Shown in pieces: positions 34,508 to 45,095 of a stretch of 64,000 bases of DNA. The position numbers and the translations under genes were made by a program. Each line of letters starts with the position of its first letter. Within the stretch, counting starts at the first letter, position 1. Source of the DNA: Atherinomorus stipes (taxonomy: Eukaryota; Chordata; Actinopteri; Atheriniformes; Atherinidae); the NCBI GenBank assembly GCA_023101725.1, contig JALJCO010000023.1, positions 32,501-96,500 on the forward strand, read 5' to 3'. The notes beneath the pieces were generated by a model. The model was given only the letters and a program-made list of their open reading frames with translations. It made no database searches and had not been told where the DNA came from.

Positions 34508-34660
34508 TCAAGGTTATTATAGTTAACTAAAACGAACAAAAAAAATGAAAACTGAAATTGAAAAAACATTTTCTTTAACTGAAATGAAAATAAAAATGAC
34601 AAATGAAACTGTTGCATCTTCACAAAACTAACTAAAATAATTGCAAAAGCATCCTTTTAG
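34508..34660. repeat. Probable terminal fragment of a DNA transposon
   Basis: CAAGGTTATTATAGTTAACT followed by repeated AACTAAAA and GAAAATAAAAATGA words recalls a common teleost repeat end. Only one end is visible, so the call is tentative. Confidence 0.35.
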
Positions 34661-35109
34661 TCTTTGTAAATGTATTTGATACATCAGCCTTTTGGGTTAA
34701 TATGAAATCTATTTCTAGTTTATCTACTTACTTTGCTCTACCAGTTTTACTTTGAGTGACTTCTGAAATAAGGTTCAGGTTGAAAAAAAAGAAAGTCATC
34801 CTTCAATTTCACCAATATTTTAAGTAGAACGAACAAACAAATCTACTTGTCCTGCAAGTTTAGAGTCTTGCGGATAGCAGTTCGCTATTGTCTGGATAGC
34901 TCGCTGATTTTGTCAGCTGTGTTGCAGCGGCATGCACCTGTAGAGTGTGGAGAACGCCCCAATAACTAATAGCCAACTACATTTCTCACAAAAGTTAGGG
35001 ATATTCAACTTTCAGTTTTTGGAGAACAGAATGATGCAGAATAAATATTTAACCACTGAACAATGTACATGTGCATTGAAAAGTTTAGAGAAAGTTTAAT
35101 TCAGTTCAC

Positions 35110-36400
35110 CTGGAAAGGTGATGCAGCACTCTTAAAATTGCCAAGCTTCTGAAGCGTGATCATCGAACAATCAAGCGTTTCATTCAAAATTGTCAACAGA
35201 GTCGCAAGAAACGTGTAGAAAAACCAAGGTGCAAAATAACTGCCCATGAACTGAGAAAAGTCAAGCGTGAAGCTGCCAAGATGCCGCTTGCCAGCAGTTT
35301 TGGCATATTTCAGAGCTGCAACATCACTGGAGTTCCCAAAAGCACAAGGTGTGCAATACTCAGAGACATGGCCAAGGTAAGAAAGGCTGAAAAACGACCA
35401 CCACTGAACAAGACACACAAGCTGAAACATCAAGACTGGACCAAGAAATATCTCAAGACGGATTTTTCTAAGGACTGATTTTATGGACTGATGAAATGAG
35501 AGTGAGTATTGATGGGCCAGATGGATGGGCCCGTGGCTGAATTGGTAAAGGGCAGAGCACTCCAGTCCGACTCAGACGCCAGCAAGGTGGAGGTGGGGTA
35601 CTGGTATGGGCTGGTATCATCAAAGATGAGCTTGTGGGGCCTTTTCGGGTTGAGGATGTAGTCAAGCTCAACTCCCAGTCCTACTGCCAGTTTCTGGAAG
35701 ACACCTTCTTCATGCAGTGGTACAGGAAGAAGTCTGCATCCTTCAAGAAAAACATGATTTTCATGCAGGACAATGCTCCATCACACGCATCCAAGTACTC
35801 CACAGCGTGACTGGCAAGAAATGGTCTGAAAGAAGAAAAACTAATGACATGGCCTCCTTGTTCACCTGATCTGAACCCCATAGAGAACCTGTGGTCCCTC
35901 ATCAAATGTGAGATTTACAAGGAGGGAAAACAGTCCACCTCTCTGAACAGTATCTGGGAGGCTGTGGTATCTGCTGCACGCAATGTTGATCATGAACAGA
36001 TCAAAACACTGACAGGATCCATGGATGGCAGCTTTTGAGTGTCCTTGCAAAGAAAGGTGGCTATATTGGTCACCGATTTGTTTTTGTTTTGTTTTTGAAT
36101 GTCAGAAATGTACATTTGTGAATGTTGAGCTGTTATATTGGTTTCCCTGGTGAACATAAATAATTGAAATGGGAATATATTTGTTTTTTGTTAAGTTGCT
36201 TAATAATTATGCACAGTAATAGTCACCTGCACACACAGATATCCTCCAAAAATAGCTAAAACTAAAAAAGCCCCACTCCAACTTCCAAAAATATTCAGCT
36301 TTGATATTAATGAGACTTTTGGGTTCATTAAGAACATGGTTGTTGTTCAATAATAAAATTAGTCCTCAAAAATACAACTTGCCTAATAATTCTGCACTCC
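35110..36400 (+). mobile_element. mariner-like transposon (DD37E), left end missing
   Basis: The right end TTGCCTAATAATTCTGCACT (36378-36397) is a familiar terminal repeat, preceded by a long 3' non-coding part with an internal TAATAATTATGCACAG copy. The corresponding left terminus is not found before 35110, so the copy is truncated or rearranged. Transposase remains are at 35125-36036. Confidence 0.85.
35125..36036 (+). pseudogene. mariner transposase pseudogene, DD37E
   Basis: Helix-turn-helix remains (R-D-H-R-T-I-K-R-F-I, 35150-35185) and a basic middle part are followed by W-T-D-E-M-R (about 35483), M-Q-D-N-A-P-S-H (Asp codon 35769-35771) and [12 protein letters not shown] (Glu codon 35883-35885). 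I count exactly 37 residues between the second Asp and the Glu, in one frame. An in-frame TGA at 35808-35810 replaces the expected Trp, and there are other stops and frame changes upstream, so it is inactive. The end, S-M-D-G-S-F then TGA, is close to the normal C-terminus. Confidence 0.9.
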
Positions 36401-37433
36401 CAGTAGTACTAGTTTGTTAGTTTATTCTACTTAAAATATTGGTGAAATGAACGAGTAATGCTGCAGATAATGCCTTACAGAGAGCCCCAATCATGTTGCC
36501 CCGCCTCCCATTATGTGGATTTTTGCTGAAGGGCAACTCAACAAAATATCATAGAAAGGAGTCAAAGTGATACAGAAATTTTACGGGTGTATAAATGCAT
36601 TTCTAAACTCCGAGAATTAAGGTTCAGGTTTTTTTTTAAAAAGAAAGTGATCCTTTAAGAAAGGCGAGGGAAAAACGCAAAAGCTGTGGTGGACATCCAC
36701 TTGGGGAAATTGAAGAGAATTAATTTTCATGAAATAACTTCATCTCTGTTTTTAACTTAAATTAGTATCTAGTCAGACTAATGCAGGTTTGTTTGTTTTG
36801 TTTTTCTTCCACTAAATCCTCACCAGTTGGATACTGGTGTTCAATAGTTTTGTAAATAAAACAGAGGAAACTTGTTTTTATAATCATTTTGTAAACTCTT
36901 TTCCCAAAGTGTGATTACACGTCTGGTTTATGCTGCCCAACAATTAAAGCTCCTCACACTTCAGCGGCCAGCAGCAACACGCCATTTCACAGTCAAGTAC
37001 ACTCGAATCCACTTTGCTTTAATTATGAGGCCACCATAACAGTTGTCCCTGGAAATGAGTTGTGCCTCTCAGAAACCAAATTAATCATATAACGTAGGCA
37101 AACTCAACAAGCACGCATTAATAAAAAGAATTTCTACCCCGGTGTAAGGTCAGTTTACTGATATGTAGAGTTGTACTCATCCTTTTAAACTGTCCAGTTT
37201 AGGAGTTTTGATGGTATCATACTGAAATCATCAGGTTTGGGCCAAAAAGGACTTTTTAACAGGAAGCGTCTGATCATCCCTTTTTTCATCTTAATGATCT
37301 TTAATTAAGAAGATAGTATTATGATGTAACAGGACAAAATTTTTAGGTGAGCAACAGTACTGTAACAAAGATTTAACAGATTAAAGTGAAAACGAAACAT
37401 CTGGTTGCAAATTCTTTGCTTGCAATAACAGCA
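36401..37433. other. Intergenic with repeat echoes
   Basis: AGGTTCAGG...AAAAAGAAAGT(C/G)ATCCTT at 36620-36656 repeats 34770-34803 in the same orientation, and TTCACCAATATTTTAAGTAG at 34810-34830 recurs inverted near 36420-36445. These bracket the DD37E copy and probably belong to an older element. CCTTTAA at 36652-36658 could be a TTAA-type end. No gene is seen. Confidence 0.4.
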
Positions 37434-38063
37434 TTAAAGGCCTTGTACCTGATTTTATTTAATCTCTTTCAGAGAAATGCTTTCTACACGGTATAATGTT
37501 TGTTAAAGAGGTAATTTCATAAAAATAAATCACTCATTGATTGCATATATGCATGAATCTTCTCAGTAACATTTACGTCCTCGGGTGCTGGCGCTTCCTC
37601 TGCTGGTCTACCGTAGATAATACATTGTGATATTTACACCGTAACACGACGAAGCTTTACATCACTGCTTCTCGAAGTGGCCGGTTAGAAACTTTATCAG
37701 GCTGTCATGTTGTAACGTCGCCTATAACATCATAACTCGTCATAACTGTGCTTCTGTGTACATAACTGTAGTTACGGTAAACTACCGGTTATGATAGAAA
37801 ATGTCATTTTGCTGATCTGCAGCCATTTACTGCAACCAAAACAGTAATTTCACTGGAGGATGCAAGTGTTCTCTGGAGAGTTTCTTTGTGCACGAGTATG
37901 AAACATGCACCTTATTTCGTGCATGTTGAGTGGGAGGAGAGAAAAACGAGAGTAGGAGCGTTTCTCACTGGGAGAAACAGTTAGGGGCGGGGCTTACAGT
38001 TCAAACTACACTCTTCACCTCGCTCACGGTTCGCATGTGCAAAAGCAGGTATAGCGCCTTTAA
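37434..38063. mobile_element. TTAA-flanked non-autonomous element
   Basis: TTAA at 37434-37437 and 38060-38063. Termini AAAGGCCTTGTACCTGATTT and (inverted) AAAGGCGCTATACCTGCTTT agree at most positions. The interior is non-coding. It is a third TTAA family, distinct from family A and from ACAGTATGTAA. Confidence 0.7.
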
Positions 38064-38704
38064 GTCTGTGGACCACTGACGTCACCAAACCTTTGAATTC
38101 TTCTTTTAAGATGCTTTTCCAGGTTTTCACTTCCACTTCTTTCAGTTTTTGTTAACTTTGGGTGGTTAGCCCTTTCGGTCTCTTCTCCAGCAGGTAAAAT
38201 GCTGCTCCATGGGGTTTAAAAACCTTTCACCTCCTGGCCCTTGTGACGAACCATTGCTGTTTCAGCAGTGTGATGAAAGATCTAATCAGTTTGATTGCAT
38301 CTTTCTTTAAATCTGATTTTGTCCCAATTTAATGTTTGTTTCTATGCTTCTTTTTAGCAAATCCAGTCTGGCCTTCTTGTTCGTCTTGCTATTGAGTGGT
38401 TTGTGTGTTGTGGTGTAGCCTCTGGCAGGTGTTTGTAAAATGGCACTGACTGATTATCTCCTCTCAGCTTCACAGTTTCTTGTTTTTCACCCAGAAAGTT
38501 CTCTGGTTTTCTTGTTAGAAATAACGCTCTGAGTTGTGTATCATATCCAGATGTAAATACCTGGAAATAAAATCTGAAATGCTGATCTTTTGTCCCATAA
38601 TCATGTTTTTATGTCAAACCCATATGTTTGCAGTCTACAGCAAAAGTAAAGATACTGCCCTCACTGTCCCAAACCCTTTGGAGGTGAGTGTAATAGTTGC
38701 CATT
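38064..38704. other. Intergenic, nothing recognised
   Basis: No shared repeats, exons or RNA genes recognised. Confidence 0.45.
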
Positions 38705-39050
38705 TTAAAGGTACAGTATGCAACAAAATCAAAGGTCAATGGCAGAAAAATGTGATATAAAAATCAAAACTTTGTTTCTATTGATGTGTAATTACTGCAC
38801 TAGAATAGCTGTTATGTGTTTATTTTTTAGAATGAGTCATTTATATCTACTTGCTGGAGATGCACATACATGGAGGCTGCCATATTTGTTCTGCCATTTT
38901 TGCTACAGAGTCCCTGAATGGACAAAACAATGTGTGTGAAGTGAGAACCTTTGAAAGAAAACAAAGATGTTTTTGAAAGAAAACATCTTTACTTTCAAAT
39001 ACCCATCTTTACCTCTAGATGTCAGTAATTCTTACATACTGTACCTTCAA
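38705..39050. mobile_element. TTAA MITE, ACAGTATGTAA family, copy 3 (inverted)
   Basis: Starts TTAAAGGTACAGTATGCAAC and ends ACATACTGTACCTTCAA. It runs opposite to copies 1 and 2 and has lost about 200 bp internally. The internal GAAAGAAAACATCTTT palindrome is kept. Confidence 0.75.
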
Positions 39051-39296
39051 AGGAACTAGAGGCAGGAATTGTGAAAGAATACACATGCATATCCAATTTA
39101 ATAATGCTAATGGGCGATGAAGCGTTAAAAATCAAAAAGAACGAGCCCACCCTCGTCTCTTCTCCGTTGCCTGGGAGAAAATGTGGAACTGTTGGTGACA
39201 TGCAGCACTGTTATGAAGTTATAACCTGAGATACACTACTTTTTAGTTAGATTTTCTAAAACTATTTCTCTGCATGGTGGCCGAGTTCTCCCATAA

Positions 39297-39812
39297 GGCA
39301 GAGACACACCGGGCTGATTTTTTCGGCCATCTGGTGTCGTCGTGGAGTCTTCTGAAGCCGGGGTCGTGAGTCAGTTTGGTGTGTTCCGTGTCGTCGGCCC
39401 TCTTTCAGCCGTCGCCAACACCGTTTACGTTCTTTTCAGCCGACTGAACATGTATAACTGGCGTCAGACAGTCATTCAGTCGGTGATGGGCTGACCAATC
39501 ATATTGGAGGAGGCTTGACCTTGCTGGCGAATCAGCAGATGAGAAGACCCGAAGTGAAGGTAAACAAACCAGATGAAGAGCGGGCATAATACAAACTCAC
39601 ACATCGTTTGGCATCGTACTGGGACCTGAGCTAGCAGTGCTCACTCTCTAACAACAACAGCAGCAGCTTTTACGTGTTTTTGTCTTGAAAAATGGTCCGT
39701 CATTTCCGGTTTTTGGGGCCAGCGCTGCCTGCTGATGTGGCAACATTATATTTTGTGCATGTGCAGAAGGCACACCCAGGTCTGGAGTCGGCTCGGTGTG
39801 TTCTTAGGCACT
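39297..39812. mobile_element. Candidate TIR element with CACACCG(G/A)GC ends
   Basis: GGCAGAGACACACCGGGCTG at the left is mirrored by GTCGGCTCGGTGTGTTCTTA at the right. GTCGTCG/GTCGGC words recur inside. Terminal words of this kind are common in fish DNA transposons, but no duplication confirms the limits. Confidence 0.45.
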
Positions 39813-41400
39813 TTTCTTACCGTGTTGGTGAGACTGAAGCCGATTGATCAGCCCGACCCCATGGGAATTCTGGGCTTCCCTGCTCAGGCAGCTGCCCCCG
39901 CGACCAGACCACGTATAAGCAGAAGAAGACGGTACGGTAAAAGCATTTTTCATGAGACATATCAGTATAGTCGACACTAAACCGGATTTTCCATGGTATC
40001 AGAGTTGAAAGGATATCAGTGCGATTGTTCACCATTAGCTATGATTCCAATTCAATCCATTTCATTTACCGTACAAAATAGAACAAGTCTCCAAAGTCCA
40101 GCTCTGCCATCTTCACAGCCATAACAAGAAGTGGTTTCTCCGTCTCTAATTTCTCCTGCATCTTGCTAGCTTCTCATTTCTTGGTTCTTTGCAGCACATG
40201 CAAACATGTTGTACAGTTCTACACAGCATAAAGTCTGAATGGAGGACACTGGCCGGGGCAGTCATTGTCTGAGATTGGAGGTGGGGTTCTGCAGATTCAA
40301 AAACCTTTGATAGCTGATTTTGTTCATGGTGTGTCTCCTAAAACACTAAAAAGCACTTCATGGGCATGTTATCAAGGTTAAAACAAGATTACACATCCTG
40401 TTTAATCAATCACAACTGTTGCAGGTCATACAGAAAACCAGAAGATGGCAGCAATGCAGTGAATATGATCCCACGGTTCACTTCCCAATAGTCTTCAGTT
40501 TTCAGATCACTATTGAATTCAAGGGGTTTAATGCATTTTAAGTGAATCAGAACAGAAGTTTGAATCTTTTTCTTATCATTTAAATAAAATGGCTTTCACA
40601 ATCATCCATCAGAGTTCACACAACAGACTGTCTTATTAAACTTAATTCGGGAGGGGGAAAAAAAACTCAATCAAGCCATCAAATCAGGATAAAGCATTAA
40701 AGGTCACAACCCTAGATGCCCATTATTGGCTGGTTTTACATTTACATAAGGCGCAGCAGGCACAATGCTGAGGAAACAGAACAGGCCAGTGGGCACAGAT
40801 GACTTTGTATAGAGAACAGTGACGTCACCCGGCGTGTGTGTGGATACGGTGGATTAACATTTGGCTCAGAACCAGTGACAACAGTAGCTGCTGTGTTCGT
40901 TCTGATGAACTTATGAGGTCATTCTCTGAGCTGCTTTCATCAGTCTGCCAGCGCACACACGTAAGACCACAGAATTTAAATGCAAAAACATAATCAGCTG
41001 CACTTCCTCTAGGATGTAGACAGAAATCAAATCCAGTGTGTGTGTGTGTGTGTATCTGTGTGCACATGCCCCAGGATATATTATCACTAATTTCAGACGC
41101 ACTCTTGCAGTAAAGTGGTTTGTTTTTGCCTAACAGGCATCAGGTGACATTTAGAAAGGTTGAGATAGCAGGCAGGAGGTCCGACAGGAACCCTCGGAAC
41201 ATATTAACAACCTCAAACCACCAGAGTTTGTACCGGCTTGGTTTACGTTTCCTTTCCACTTAAAGGGGAAAGAGAAGTGAATATCCTCAAGTCCATTCCT
41301 CACAAACAAAAAGATGGACAGAGGAAGAAGGTGATTGTGCAGAACAGAGAGAGAGAATGAGTGTGGCTCATGCATTCTCCCACTGGTGCAGATTTCACAT
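39813..41400. other. Intergenic, nothing recognised
   Basis: Contains a short (GT)n run at about 41037-41053. No exon or repeat family was identified. Confidence 0.45.
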
Positions 41401-41972
41401 CAGAGATGCTAGACCTGATGATTTACAAATTTCATCAACCCACATTTATTTCCCAGTGGAACATTAAATAGTGAAAGTATCAGATGTTTAAACTGAGACA
41501 TTTTATCATTTCATGGAAAATATTTGCTTATTTTGAATCTGATGACAGCAACAACACATCAGTAAAAAGTTGGAACAGGAGGAACAAAGGGCTGAAAGGT
41601 AATTGGTACAAATCAAAAACAACTGGTGGAGCATTTGACAGCCTATTAGGTTCATTTGTAACAGTTCAGTAACATGACTGGTATGAAAGGAGCATTTTAG
41701 AGAGGCAGAGTCTCAGATGGAAAGATGGGCAGAGAGGTTCTTCATTTTGAGACAAACTTTGTCAAAAAATGTGTCTAAAATCCTCCACCCACAGTGTATG
41801 TTATTATCAAAAGATTTAGAGAATTTGAAGGAATCTCTGTGGGCAGGGGGGCAAGGCCGAAGGTCAAAGTGATCTTTGGGCCCTTCAGATAGCACTGCAT
41901 TAAAGCAGACATGATTCTCTGCAGGAAATCACTGCATGGATCAGGGGGAGTTCCAGAAATCACTGTCTGAAC

Positions 41973-42920
41973 TAGGGGTGTCAACGTTTACAATTTTTTT
42001 CTACACGCGCAATCGTGACTACAAACCGTTGTGTACACGGTTACACGTCAGAGATTATTAATCTTTAAGTTGCAGATAGTGACGTCATCTATGCATCCCA
42101 CTGTACTCCCCCCCACCCATCATACTGAACTCAGAGCAGAACACACTGTAGTAGAGCCAAAGTAAGGTTATGGATATTTATAAGTTTAATCCCCGAGAAC
42201 TGAAACGATTCAATGGAAAAAAATCTCATTTATTGGGTGCGATCCGACAGCTGACATCGGCTGACTGGATTTTTCCTACATCTATCAGATACATGATAAC
42301 CCATTTTCATACACAGGAGCAGGAAAGCTTTCACAAACAGGTATGCCTATCGATATTTCACTGCTGACTGGGTCGACCCGAAAATACGGCATGTCCAAGA
42401 AATGTTTTAGCCGAGAGAAGTAGGCTAAGTCGCGATCTGGTGATCAACTTTATGTAAACAGCGGCAACACCAGCGGTTACATCTGCTGCTAAACACATGC
42501 GTTTGTTACAGTAAGTGTCTGATCGGATTCACGCTCAGAACTTATTTTCTGAAAAAAGAAATTGTACATAAAACCCCGTTAGCAACAGCTAAAGCTAGCT
42601 CTCCTAACTTGCATTGAAACTCACCCAATACGACATTTACACTGCACAGATGCAGTCGGCGTCCGATCAGCTCTCCTGATCACTAAAAACATCTCTGATT
42701 TTCTTCTTCGCTAATTCATAAAACAAATATCTGGTCTTGTCACTGTAGACGCTACAGCATCACAAAGCGCCGGTGCTCTGCTGCTGTTCGCCGCTACTGC
42801 GTCCCCGAGTCAACTTGAGGTGACGTGACAGGCTGTGGCTGCGTTTATTAATAAAATATCAACAGAACATTGCGCCCCATGCATCTATTATATATGCGGA
42901 TAGTTAGTTAACTGAAGCTT
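41973..42920. other. Unassigned insertion, possible hAT-like left end
   Basis: TAGGGGTGTCAACGTTTACA at 41973 looks like a hAT terminus and replaces mariner sequence abruptly, but no matching right end or duplication was found. A 65-codon frame at 42170-42367 is unrecognised. Confidence 0.3.
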
Positions 42921-42927
42921 TCAGGCA

Positions 42928-43157
42928 ACAATGGGCTGTATGCACAACTCCACTACTTCATGAATTTAGTAGTACTCCTCTGTTTCCTGTCTTTCATTAC
43001 TGGACAAACTGATTAATCCAGGTGTGCCTGGCCATTGTCGTCATGGTAACTGAGATCAGGCACACCTGGATTAACCAGTTTGTCCAATCATGAAAGACAG
43101 GAAACAGAGGAGCACTTCTAAGTTCAGGAAGTAGTGGAACTGTGCATATAGCCCACT
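42928..43157. mobile_element. Fold-back MITE, copy 1 (long hairpin)
   Basis: The two halves, about 95-100 bp each, are near-perfect inverted copies: TGGGCTGTATGCACAACTCC pairs with GGAACTGTGCATATAGCCCA, and CTGTTTCCTGTCTTTCAT pairs with ATGAAAGACAGGAAACAG. The loop is about 30 bp (43032-43058). Nothing is coded. Confidence 0.85.
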
Positions 43158-43210
43158 ACCACCCCTAAAATACTGTATTGGTGAGAAATTAAAGAGGAGG
43201 AGACATCTCC

Positions 43211-43272
43211 TCCAGCTTCACATCTGTGAAGCTGGCGTGGGCAGCTTCACAGATGTGAAAGCTGCCCACGCC
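43211..43272. repeat. Two overlapping GC-rich hairpins
   Basis: CCAGCTTCACA / TGTGAAGCTGG (about 43213-43236) form an 11-bp-arm hairpin. GGCGTGGGCAGCTT with its mirror AAGCTGCCCACGCC (about 43235-43272) form a second. The arms share CAGCTTCACA, so alternative foldings exist. No gene or element is attached. Confidence 0.75.
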
Positions 43273-43387
43273 ATAGACACTAATGCAACCCCATCCCATC
43301 AGAGATGCAGCTTTTCAACTGTCCACTGATAACAAGCTGGATGCCCCCACTCCTCTTTAGTCTGAAGGACACGGCCTCCATGGTTTC

Positions 43388-43555
43388 CAAATAAAATCCA
43401 TCTGACCACAGAACAGTTTGAATCCAGGTGTGTCTGACCAATTACTGAGGTCAGACACACCTGGTTTAATCAGTTCATCCAGTAATGAAAGACAGGAAGT
43501 AAAGGTGCTGTTTGAAGTTCAAGAAGTTGTGGAGTTCTGCATATGGCCCAAATTC
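43388..43555. mobile_element. Fold-back MITE, copy 2 (left arm truncated)
   Basis: AATCCAGGTGTGTCTGACCA, GGTCAGACACACCTGG, ATGAAAGACAGGAAGTAAAG and CTGCATATGGCCCA follow copy 1 in order. The inverted pairing is kept only across the central part; the outer left arm is missing. Confidence 0.7.
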
Positions 43556-43787
43556 TGAGCTAGAACAGCTAGAAACGACCACATTTCTAGCTACAAAAAC
43601 AGTGTTACCATAAAAACAACAGCCAATTTCAGTGTGTGTTTAATAAAAAACACATGTTCACGCTGCGTTTTAAAGAAGAAAAAAAAAAAAGACCAACTTG
43701 GTGCTGTTTACACATGAAACTTATGAACAGGAAATATCTTGTATTAAAGTTTAATAAATGCAACAATAGTACTGGACGCAGCCATCT

Positions 43788-44329
43788 TTAAACGTACAGT
43801 ATGTAAAAAAATTTAGAGGTCAATGGCAGAAAAATGTGATGTAATTCAAAACTGTGTTTCTATTTATGTGATCACTGCACTACAATAACTGTTATATGTT
43901 TATTTTCTTAGAATTTATATCTACTTGCTGGGTGGTGCACATATGAAGGCTGCCATATTTGTCCCATCATTTTTACTACGGTGTCCCTGAATAGACAAAA
44001 CAATGTGTGTGAAGTGAGAACCCTCTGAACTTTAAAAGAGCTGAACCAGCTTTGTTTAATGGGAGTTAAAGCACTGTTTGGGATTGGTAACGTCTTAAAA
44101 GACATAAAAAAAAAAAAAGTTACTCATAGTACAGTCATAGCTACACCTGAGACTGGATCCACTCACAGATGGAAACATCATTATGTCTGGGAGAATTTTG
44201 GCCACTAACGGCCACCATACATTCACAACAGTGCTTAGAATATCAAGTTATTTGAAAGAAAACATCTTTTCTTTCAAATACTCATCTGTACCACTAGATG
44301 TCAGTAATTCTTACATACTGTGCCTTTAA
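43788..44329. mobile_element. TTAA MITE, ACAGTATGTAA family, copy 4 (inverted)
   Basis: TTTAAACGTACAGTATGTAA at the left and TTACATACTGTGCCTTTAAA at the right, TTAA at 43788-43791 and 44326-44329. It is the best match to copy 1 and nearly full length, in the opposite orientation. The 65-codon minus-strand frame at 43908-44105 is the counterpart of one in copy 1. Confidence 0.8.
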
Positions 44330-44754
44330 ATCTATAATCTCGGGGATCTCTGCAAATTACAAGCTTGTATCTCGGAAAAATTAGTTCATGACGCCATGGC
44401 CTTGGAAAATTACCTCAGAAAATCGAGTTCCGACACAACTAGAACATCAGGCTGGAGCAGTGCTGATTAAACAAAATCCCACGAGATTTTGATTTTAATT
44501 TCACATTTTAATGCCAATACCAGCCAATAATATCGGACATCCATATTACCACAGTGGTAAACATCCCCCTGGAACTACTTTTTTTCGGATGTAGCGGTCG
44601 TCAGATTCACAATAAGCTCATATTTTTTATGAAATGATAAAATGTCTCAGTTTAAACATCTGATGAGTTGTTTGTGTTCTACTGGGAGTAAAATATTGGT
44701 CTATGAGATCTGCAAATCACTGCATTCTGTTTTTATTTCTATTTTACATCCCCG

Positions 44755-45095
44755 CGAGCCAAAGACGCCTATTAGACGTCTTGTCTAAGTTTAGACCAAA
44801 ATTCACCCGACTGTAATCAGTCTATATTTTAGCCCGAATAGACATAATTTAATCCATTATTATTAAATATTATATTAAAAAAACAACTGTAGGCTGGATA
44901 AATGATGGTTGAATGTTGGATCAAAACATTTGGCCAGTCATTGATCAATGTACAGTGCAGTTTAGATTTAGTCTAAACTAGTCTAAGCTTAGACGGCTAA
45001 AAAACGTTCACTTTTAGACCAGTGGTAGACCGATTTTAGCCGAGATGTCTAAGGACCGTTAGACGTCTTTTAGACCAAAAAAATGCTCAGTGGGA
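44755..45095. repeat. TTAGAC-rich element
   Basis: GTCTAA/TTAGAC occurs many times in both orientations, with the palindrome AGACGTCT near both ends (about 44776 and 45061) and TTTAGACCA next to each. This looks like a non-autonomous DNA element with reiterated subterminal sites. It abuts the truncated right end of the mariner-like element at 44752. Class unknown. Confidence 0.55.

Larger units (their letters stand above)
41411..44752 (+). mobile_element. Broken mariner-like element with later insertions
   Basis: The left part (41411-41972) and right part (44590-44752) carry inverted copies of CATCAGATGTTTAAACTGAG and ACATTTTATCATTTCAT, so they look like the two ends of one element. The left part continues into degraded transposase N-terminal sequence (around 41700-41972; V-I-I-K-R-F-R-E-F and a helix-turn-helix-like stretch). 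What lies between is unrelated: a possible hAT-like end at 41973, fold-back MITEs, hairpins and TTAA copy 4. The catalytic core of the transposase is missing. Confidence 0.55.

Noticed and set aside
35522..35585. Sequence resembling a tRNA (GGCCCGTGGCTGAATTGG and onward)
   Set aside because: It lies inside the mariner transposase coding region and belongs to that element. No complete cloverleaf with paired arms could be made.
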